From Turritopsis dohrnii (Eukaryota > Cnidaria > Hydrozoa > Anthoathecata > Oceaniidae): DNA of 64,000 bases. A program made the translations under genes and the position numbers. The notes beneath the pieces are model-generated. The model was not told where the DNA came from. It was given only the letters and a program-made list of their open reading frames with translations, and searched no databases. Of this stretch, positions 56,729 to 64,000 are shown piece after piece. The stretch spans positions 1 through 64,000 of the forward strand of contig BQMF02000305.1 of assembly GCA_027922465.2 (NCBI GenBank). The letters are read 5' to 3'. Positions within the stretch are counted from its first letter, which is position 1, and every line of letters starts with the position of its first letter.

Positions 56729-57601
56729 TTACGCCGGTAAAACACTGCTTTTCTTACAACACAACTTTCTTCGCATTTCTTTTCTCAACTCGTATTGTGT
56801 TGTTATAAACATAATGGGATTCACTGAGAGATAAAGTCCTGCTGCACCTCCAATAATGATTATGATTTCATCTTTTCGAGTCATACCATGTAGAAACCCA
56901 CAGAAACCAATCACACACACAAAGAACATAGTCAAGTAACTTAACTGAAGCATTCCTATAACAGTTTTTTTGGCTTTTGCTTGTAAATTCAACTTTTCTT
57001 TTTCAATTCCAAATGTTGATTGGCGCAAAGAAAGAGCTCTAGTGCGTGTCTTAATAATGTCTTTGATGCGTCTTCCAGCATAAATTATTAAGATGGCATA
57101 AAAGAAAGCAAATATGCTCCATACCGAACCAACTGATGCCATATATGCTTCATTTTCCATATTTCTATCTTGTGAAAGATGTAGAGTCAGCATTACTATA
57201 CCGGGGCACAATGAAAGAAATAGGCTTAATTTAAATCTTTGTGGTGTGACCAATTGCCAATATTTCAGTGGGAAGGATATATTTATGTACCTTTCTACAA
57301 CAAGAACCATGGTTAAGGAGAAAGAAACTGTTGTCAATACTTGATTACCAATCAACAAATCTGATTTTAGTTGTAAATTGTTAACGATTACCATTGGTAT
57401 GCCAGTAAAACTGTTTATGATGTCTACTACACACAAAGCAGCTATGACATACATGCGTTTCGTATGAAGATTGCTCTTTGAAATGATCAAAATCAGGATC
57501 CAAGCATCTAGAAGGACTGATATGAATAAACATAATGACATAACAACTTTAATATTGAATTCACTTGCAAGTTCTTTATCTGTGAACATATTTCTTCGCA
57601 A
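56729..57601 (-). CDS. Class A (rhodopsin-like) orphan GPCR
   Basis: A single-exon frame of 290 residues with seven hydrophobic segments. TM1 is followed by a short loop and TM2 (IAALCVVDIINS, with the conserved Asp60). TM3 ends in ERY (103-105) in place of DRY. TM6 lies after a basic third loop (KAKKTVIGMLQLSY). TM7 carries NPIMF (261-265) as the NPxxY variant. The C-terminus has a helix-8-like basic stretch (YELRKEMRRKLCCKK) with a CC pair that could be palmitoylated. The extracellular N-terminus is very short, and conserved extracellular Cys are not obvious, so ligand binding is likely unusual. Many divergent intronless receptors of this kind are lineage-expanded in cnidarians (known trend; specific assignment not possible). 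Confidence 0.85.
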   Translation of the reverse strand: MRRNMFTDKELASEFNIKVVMSLCLFISVLLDAWILILIISKSNLHTKRMYVIAALCVVDIINSFTGIPMVIVNNLQLKSDLLIGNQVLTTVSFSLTMVLVVERYINISFPLKYWQLVTPQRFKLSLFLSLCPGIVMLTLHLSQDRNMENEAYMASVGSVWSIFAFFYAILIIYAGRRIKDIIKTRTRALSLRQSTFGIEKEKLNLQAKAKKTVIGMLQLSYLTMFFVCVIGFCGFLHGMTRKDEIIIIIGGAAGLYLSVNPIMFITTQYELRKEMRRKLCCKKSSVLPA

Positions 57602-58867
57602 TATTTTGTTAATTTCAACTTATTTAAACGCTTTCCATCAATCTGTTTTACCAAAAATGTTTCATGCTACATTTCTCCTTTTCATGAACTTGTATGAATC
57701 AATATGGCTAGCATTTGATGCAATATCATTTATTAGTAATCACAATTAAAAAATGTTTTTTAATTAGAATGTAATAGCTATATCTTCTTTCAATAAATTT
57801 GCTGTTAACACTTTTGTGTTTTCATTTTCATTGCAATGTCCAGAGAAGAACTTCCTGATTTATATTGGTTATATAGTTTCCATTGATGGTCCTTTTACAG
57901 AGTTAACCGGCAAATATTTTTTCACATTATTAAGTGTGCCATTTGGCGTTTTCAAATTATGAATTCTGATCTCTAAGTCTTCTTTCCGCTCGATTACTTT
58001 AAACGTACAAACCTTCGAGGGTAAAAACTTTTTTTCAGTTTTATAGGGGCCAATTTTTATTACATTCGTCTTAACCCCCAACAGACCCAATTATGACGTC
58101 ATTGGGCCCAATATAAATCGAAATTATTTTTCGGAATTTTATAAAACAAAGTACACCATTCGATAGAGCTCGAAAAAATAAACGATTTTGGTATGTAAAA
58201 CATTGGCGTTTAAATATTTTGTGATGTCATCAATTTTGCCTTGAATGTAAGGTAACATAGAATAAGTTTGTGCAAAATAATCGACTGTACCTCTTCAAAT
58301 CGTAAGGGAAGAAAAATTGAAACAATTCCACCCACACCATTTCTTCTCTTAAAGGGGGTCCACGTGGTCATGAATAATTAATGAGTTGAGACGCTAAAAC
58401 TTGACTTTTTGATGTACAATTAAATTTTAAAGCAATTAAAACACCTGCTTGAAAGAAAAGTTTTTCAAAAATCTTTACGTGTAAACCCCCCTTTAATTGT
58501 CCCCATTACAAGGGACCTTGAAATTTGCAATTTGTTGCTGATTTGCGAAAGTACATTCACGTGAAATATTTCGAAAGTTGCTCCACGCGAAAGTTTATGC
58601 ACGCGAACGTCTGTGCGTTTAAAGTAGCCACGGTTCTTTCTGATTGAAATCACAGAATTCACGTCAAGATTTTCAATAAGCGAGGCAATGCAAGATGTGT
58701 GTTTTTAATAATGTTTACATGTGCCTCGATAAGTGATTTGTTTTCCAATACAAATCATAACGATTATACGAAGAAATGGAATAAAAGATAAAATTACCCA
58801 ATTTAGCATTTGCGTTGATTTCATTTAGCAATGAGGTTGAATAAGATAATTATATATTTTTTTGAAG
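57602..58867. other. Intergenic, no recognised gene
   Basis: No exon is supported. At 58465-58700 a CG-richer stretch (acgtgaa, cgcgaa motifs) resembles a dispersed non-coding repeat. Confidence 0.3.
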
Positions 58868-59053
58868 AGCCGGCTCAAGCAAAGCAATACAAACATGAAT
58901 CATGCTAATATATTTCAAAGACCTAAAACTATTGTTTTAAAGCCAACTGGAAATAGAGTGGAATTTTATTATAGTCATCAGTTGCAAAAAACAGAGGGAA
59001 GAGAAAGACAAGTAAGACAACTATTTGAAAGTTATTTACATTACTGTTCCTTG
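58868..59053 (+). CDS. Possible isolated 62-codon exon, unidentified
   Basis: Open, phase-0 exon between a T-rich acceptor (tatttttttgaag) and a strong donor (cttg|gtaagt). It reads PKTIVLKPTGNRVEFYYSHQ and RERQVRQLFESYLHYCSL with normal protein composition. No partner exon was found and no family recognised. Confidence 0.35.
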
Positions 59054-59163
59054 GTAAGTTTCAATTCTTGTTGACCCTTTGTAGGCAATCGTACTAAATT
59101 TGTCGGAAGCGCTATTGCAATTAGAATTAACGTAGCGTCCCTCTCCTTAAGTGTCTTCATCTC

Positions 59164-59581
59164 CTATTTAGTATACATGTGGATTGGATATACTGTATAC
59201 ACATCCTTACTTACTTCGAATGAGTCATCAATATAATCTTTTGGTTTGATAACTTTGTAAAAATGATGAGGGTTATTCTCTAGATCCGGTTCAGTCACCA
59301 TATGTAATTTATCTACAGTATTCTTCCTTTTTCGATATACCAGGTAAGTCAGTATTTTAGTTTATTACATCACTATCAGGTAGATCATAAATGCCTTCAG
59401 TTGATAGACAACCGTTGACATCAGTTGACATAAACATTTTTATTAATTGAACCTCCCGTAGTGAATTAGCAATAATCTACATACAGGTCGTCGTTCCAGC
59501 TAATTTTATCACGATACAGAATTTGTCACCATAATTTTTCGTGATCTTTACTAGCTTTCCTTGAATATCTGTCTTGGATCC
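59164..59581 (-). pseudogene. Damaged coding fragment, unidentified
   Basis: After an acceptor (catttttag) at 59582 the minus strand reads DIQGKLVKITKNYGDKFCIV, then an in-frame TAG (59477-59479), continues in the same frame (VNGCLSTEGIYDLPDSD), then shifts frame to LVYRKRKNTVDKLHMVTEPD and KVIKPKDYIDDSFEVSKDVY, ending at a stop (59164-59166). An intron could explain the frame change but not the TAG. Possibly the decayed 3' end of a gene or transposon protein. Confidence 0.35.
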
Positions 59582-59849
59582 CTAAAAATGCACCATATTA
59601 ACTTTATGTTAAAAGCTATCACACAAAAGAACATTAAAACATGAATTAGAAAATGCTAAGCACCTCGCAGAAAAGAGAAAATAACAATAACACTAAACCA
59701 AGAATTGATTATTACAGATAAGTTTTTTCACAGCTTTCGACTATGCGTTTTCATCCACAAGAGTTTCTCAAGATTTTGTTTAAGAGCAAAAGTGTCCGTT
59801 GTTGCAGTGTAACGCAGCAGTTAGTAGAAATCAGCATTAAGAATGGATA

Positions 59850-59931
59850 ATGGAAATATTGAGCAAACAATTGTCTTGCATCGCGTTTTTGCTGGCCACT
59901 TCATTACAAGCATCAACGAAAAGGAAAGTTG
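59850..59931 (+). CDS. Possible first exon encoding a signal peptide
   Basis: From the ATG at 59850 the frame reads MEILSKQLSCIAFLLATSLQ and then ASTKRKV, a good signal-peptide profile, ending at a donor (gttG|gtaagg). An upstream out-of-frame ATG at 59843 weakens the case. Later exons were not identified. Confidence 0.3.
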
Positions 59932-61086
59932 GTAAGGAAAAAAGCAGACAATATTTAATTAACTAAAATGGATTACTGAAAATTCCAATTTCTGTTCTTG
60001 ACATTTTGTTATCCATTTGGGTCCTATTTTCAATAACAATTTTTCTATTAGTGACAAAATTTTAATAGACCTTTCCCGAAATTCTGTTTAAACATTGTGT
60101 TATGGCTAAGCTTTTGTGAGTGAAAATTTATCAAATCATTTATCATTTAGGCTACGGTTTTCACAACTACATTATGAAGATATAAATCATTTGGGTGTAT
60201 TTGCAAATGACAACCATTTGGGTGAACACCCACCAATGTACAGTAAATCAAAATGACCTGGTTTTGATAGAACCTATTAACTTTTTGAACATTTGTGACA
60301 ACCAGCACAACTGCTAACAACGACCATAATTCATGATCAATAATGACAAAAGCTCGTAATAAAATCAGCTAATTGCGGTGTGTATCACCCCTAATCGTCC
60401 GACTCACAAAAATGAAAAATACCCATAAATCTAAATCATTTACATCTGCGTTCTGTATCTTAGGTTTACCAACCGTGCTGATGCAATTACAGAGAAGTTC
60501 ATTTTGTAGTGAAGAAAAAATCTTATGATCACGATTCAACTGGCAGTTTTCTTTTTAATTTTATACTTTCACTAAAACCTCTTCTTCCAATCATAATAGG
60601 GAAATAGGCTTCTTCTTTATAGTTCCTCTTTATCATTATTTAGCAGAACGTTTTTCCAAGGTGACTGGTAGTGAAAGATATAGTTTTAGTTTGAATCAGA
60701 ATATTCACAAATGTATCTGAATTCTCTGAATTTTAGTGATTGTTTTAAAACCTGAATGTTGCAGAATAAAATGTAAAAGTTTGTTTCAAAGCAGACCTTA
60801 TTTATAATTTCTGTATTCAAAACGATAACCAAATATTAAAATTAAAAGTAATTAATTGCTACATAAAGGTGATCTCAAAAAATACTTTAGTTCATAAATT
60901 TTGGAATCTCTATTTTGAAAAATTGGAGTATAAGTATTCCAAGTCAATGGAAGTTTGGATGGATTGCTCTTTGCAAACTTATTTATTGATCAGATAATTT
61001 AATTTAATTCTTTAAAGAAAAGTGCAAAAATGGCATGGGTTGACCCGGCGCTATGGTTTCACTCGCCCATGGTGCAAAGCCGCCAA
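59932..61086. other. Intergenic or intronic, no recognised gene
   Basis: Includes a lone tagacctttcccgaaattc at 60067, like one end of the TA-flanked MITE family at 6997 and 34367; no partner end is seen nearby. Confidence 0.35.
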
Positions 61087-61146
61087 GGTGAATTGAACCC
61101 CGATCTCTCCGAGAATTACGAGAGTGATAACCACTATACTACTAAA
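61087..61146 (-). other. tRNA-like sequence, second copy
   Basis: The minus strand reads tagtatagtggttatcactc, then a cggagag stem and tcggggttcaattca. It matches the 53611-53676 sequence closely in the A-box and T-arm regions, with a degraded B box (ggttcaattca). A pseudo-tRNA or SINE remnant. Confidence 0.55.
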
Positions 61147-62062
61147 ACTAACAAATACCAGAAACCGCAGCCAACTTAATTAAAAAAAACATTTTTATGC
61201 AAAAATGAAGTGTGATAGTAATCCAATGATTATTGTCCAAAAAAAAATTTTAAAAAAATCTGAAGCGAACACCTACCCTTAACATATGACTTCTTAATTT
61301 TAAGCTTTGAAAATGAATAAAAACACAGGAAAAACACAGTGAAATTCAATTTCTAAATCTGAGAGCAAGAAATAATTTAGGATCAAGATCCAGGAAATCA
61401 TATCGATTGTTTCCAAACAAACGTTGGTCTATAAGATACTGAAATTAGGCTTGTATTTCGTCGTCATTTATATTAGGCAGAAGAAGTGCTTATGATGGCA
61501 TCACAAATAAACACCCTACTCCAAAGCAAAAGAATTAATCACATGAAAATTTAAAATCATGGGGTCCGTCAATCAAATCGTCAAGGTATATAAATACCCA
61601 CATATATAGTGTGCATACACCTATCCTCGCAATTCGCACCTTCAATTTTAAGATGTGTAGCAATGTATGTTTAGTAAAAAATATAGACCTGTTTCAAGTA
61701 ATATTGAAGATCGAAATATTGGTAAATGTATTTTGAATGTCTGTTCACACAGGTGTAGCTAATGAATTAAATCACAGTTGTTAAAGTGTAAAACAGAATG
61801 ATAAAATTTTTCTTTCTAATTAGAATACCTACATAATTTTGGGTTATAAAAACGGAAATCATATATCAAATAGTGTTATAAAAGGTGCATTTGTTTAAAT
61901 TGCTTAAATAACCTTAAAAAGTGCGAAATGCTTGGATGTCGGAATTCCATGTTTAAGGAGGGAAGGCTGGCTTATTTTTTTTGCAATTACATTTACTAAT
62001 CACATAATTTTCAAGGAAGCTAGCCTTAAAAGAAATTTCTGTAATCGGAAAAATTCTTTTAC
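61147..62062. other. Intergenic or intronic, no recognised gene
   Basis: Possibly holds later exons of the minus-strand gene at 62063-62559; a fragment reading SKCNCKKNKPAFPP lies near 61960-62000 but without firm splice support. Confidence 0.3.
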
Positions 62063-62559
62063 CACTGTTAGACGACATGTCCGCCAGAAGTGTTCCATTT
62101 CAACTTTTCCTTGTACAGTTTTCCAGGAATCCTGATGCCAATACGCAACAGTAATATTTCCATTTGATACTTAGCTACAATAATCCCTATCAAACTTCTT
62201 ATGCCATTTATATTGTCCGTATTGAAGCCGCGCTGGGTCCTGGAAATCGTAGGTGCAGCCTGGAGAAGACAATACATGCCGATTACATTGAAGTACACCA
62301 GAAGTCATAAAGAAAAAGAAAAAGTTTTACTTTTCTCCTTTCCAGTCATCAAATGATTGTTGCTACAACAACCACACACTTCGTTATTTAAACAATGAAA
62401 AGTAGATTCAGTGTAACTGCACTGCCATTTACTATTTTGAAACAACTTCAATGTGGGATTAATTCGGTTCGTGCTCATGGTATCACCCCACATGTCGCGC
62501 GTAACGTATACAAATTCTGCGGTCAAGGGAACAACAACATAAAAAAGCAAAAATACCAT
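62063..62559 (-). pseudogene. Secreted or membrane Cys-rich protein, two 5' exons, one in-frame stop
   Basis: Exon 1 (62559-62331) starts MVFLLFYVVVPLTAEF, a signal peptide, then a Cys-rich stretch (WQCSYTEST, HCLNNEVCGCC). A 71-nt intron (donor gtaaaa, acceptor tattgtcttctccag) leads to exon 2 (62259-62063), whose phase matches and which reads CTYDFQDPARLQYGQYKW, DRDYCS, then TAA (62171-62173), then NGNITVAYWHQDSWKTVQGK and HFWRTCRLTV up to a donor (gtg|gtaaaa). The frame is protein-like on both sides of the stop, so a single nonsense change (or sequencing error) is the simplest reading. Further 3' exons were not found; family not recognised. An in-frame TAA in the upstream leader supports the start chosen. 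Confidence 0.45.
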
Positions 62560-63543
62560 CGTCCTTTTGGTCTCCTTTTATTTTTATTACGATCTTTTGA
62601 GCCTTTTTCACGGTGCTGTATTTGAAGTCAAAAGGACGGTCTCTTTTAAAGATATTACATTTAAATGCTCTTGCTTATTGTTTTGGGAAATAAAATAATA
62701 TCTAAATATTTAAGCAATAAAAATGTGAAAGTAGTGAAAAGAATAGAAAAGATTGAAACAAGGCAAAACTCGATAACACGTTGCTCATACGGAAGCATGC
62801 ATTTCAGCCTAATGATGTCCTGCTTAGTTAGGCCACTCTTTCATCGATAGTTGCATTTGTTCAGTATCATTTTCTACGTTCTGTCATTGTTCATACACGG
62901 ATGACTTGAAATTAGCTTGAATCAGCATGTTTTTCTCGTTTTCAAATATCTTCTATCATTGGTTGCTTGAAGATTGTTTCAGTTTTGGTTTCGCAGAGTA
63001 TTATTTAAGGGAATAATGGGCTTTTGAAGCAAACATTTGAAGTTTTACAAGTCGTTTGTTATTGCATACAGTTCGAAAGCCATCAAAATCTGTGTTAATG
63101 CAAATGAGAACGCTGATGTTTTTTAGTTAAGATGACATTGCATTACAACAACAGCTTTAAAACGTTTTAAATTTCATGTAGAAACATAGAGTTCATGTGG
63201 CTGAGAAATTTTGTAAATTTATAAATTTATGTAATTAGTAAAACCAGAGTATATTCGAAAGGAGGCGAAATTAGGTCTCCAGTTAATTTGATGAGGTCTT
63301 TCAGTTTGCTAATTGACAAGCAACTATCCAGGCTTTCTTCAAACGGAAAACTGAAAATAATTACTCAGCCGATCTTAGATCGAGATGAGTATTGGAATCG
63401 GCGTTTTTCTTCATTAAATTTTGCCGTTTTCGGAAAGTCCGTTCGGATTTCGGATTGTTTGTTTATTCAGAATAGTTAATGACAGACCCAAAACTTTATG
63501 CTAAATGCAATATAAAAACTTTCAATAATAACTCATAAAAGAA
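62560..63543. other. Intergenic, no recognised gene
   Basis: No exon or RNA gene supported. Confidence 0.3.
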
Positions 63544-63771
63544 TTATCTTTTCTGTACTTCTGAAATACTTTTAGAAGTTATTTTAGACCTTTTTTGTTG
63601 ATAACTTCTCAATTCAATCTTTAAAATTTTTATTATCAAGTCTGTAAAATATGCACACAGAGCTCGTAAAACATTTTCGCTTATGTTTTGAGGAAATTGT
63701 AGAAGTAGCTTTGTAGAATCTTTGAAGAAGAATTTTAAGACTTCTTTCCTGTCTTTATCAACTATTGCCAT
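63544..63771 (-). CDS. Hypothetical small coding region
   Basis: A 75-codon minus frame from ATG (MAIVDKDRKEVLKFF...) with mixed charged and hydrophobic composition. A donor is not obvious and no family is recognised; it may be an exon or chance. Confidence 0.25.
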   Translation of the reverse strand: MAIVDKDRKEVLKFFFKDSTKLLLQFPQNISENVLRALCAYFTDLIIKILKIELRSYQQKRSKITSKSISEVQKR

Positions 63772-64000
63772 GGAAATATTATCATGAGAACATTCCTTGT
63801 AGGCAATATTTATGTTTAGTCGACTCTGGGAAAAGTTCTCGAAAAAGAAGATGAAGGATTGATAATAAACAAAACTGTACCCTGTGGAAAAACTTTCAAT
63901 GTCACAACAGAAATGTATGTAGTATCAACATTACTGGTGAATACGTCTTATCAATAAATCCATGAAACATGCTCATTTCATTTGATAAATATTACACTGA

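Noticed and set aside
58465..58662. Minus-strand 65-codon frame
   Set aside because: Lies in a dispersed repeat-like segment; no motif, splice site or conserved feature.
61932..62135. Plus-strand 67-codon frame
   Set aside because: Antisense to the better-supported exon at 62063-62259.

Overview
This window is AT-rich animal genomic DNA. It has split genes with short GT-AG introns, CR1-like non-LTR retrotransposons, many inverted-repeat DNA transposons, simple repeats and a few host genes. The mix of families (an animal arginine kinase, a divergent class A GPCR, an MFS transporter, large tyrosine-recombinase genes, EnSpm/CACTA elements) suggests an invertebrate, most likely a cnidarian. That taxon call is an inference from overall look, not from a marker gene.

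0.5-19.6 kb: a tyrosine-recombinase gene (copy 1, plus strand) is split inside its catalytic exon by a 14,911 bp EnSpm/CACTA transposon (2792-17702). The transposon has CACTG...CAGTG ends and a perfect 3-bp target duplication (CGA). Removing it together with one CGA copy restores the recombinase frame exactly. The transposon carries a five-exon DDE transposase (plus strand), a protein-kinase gene with all core catalytic residues (minus strand) and a second accessory gene with a coiled coil and a basic/acidic C-terminal region (minus strand). Smaller inverted-repeat elements are nested inside it.

19.6-24.4 kb: no gene is recognised. It holds MITE-like elements, a degenerate ~57 bp minisatellite, a long GATA tract and GTTCCC-rich repeat modules.

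24.4-30.4 kb: recombinase copy 2, apparently intact. I assemble it as 16 exons with conserved splice sites and one open frame of 1,072 residues: an acidic N-terminal region on many small exons, two C2H2-like zinc fingers, a catalytic tyrosine-recombinase exon and a conserved C-terminal exon shared with copy 1.

31-42.7 kb: a 5'-truncated CR1/L2-like LINE (minus), a further GATA tract, two MITEs with clear target duplications, two tandem copies of an ~873 bp repeat, an intronless arginine kinase (38328-39563, plus) with an unusual C-terminal CaaX-like box, and a second, broken LINE (minus).

43-58 kb: a 1.7 kb long-inverted-repeat element, an MFS transporter (minus), a PIF/Harbinger-like non-autonomous element, a LINE C-terminal fragment, a third copy of the ~873 bp repeat family, a mariner-like palindrome, a GACGTTG-rich element with a tRNA-like sequence, and a single-exon class A GPCR (minus).

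58-64 kb: sparse. There are isolated exon-like pieces on both strands, including a probable signal-peptide protein broken by one in-frame stop (62063-62559, minus), a damaged coding fragment (59164-59581, minus) and a second tRNA-like sequence.
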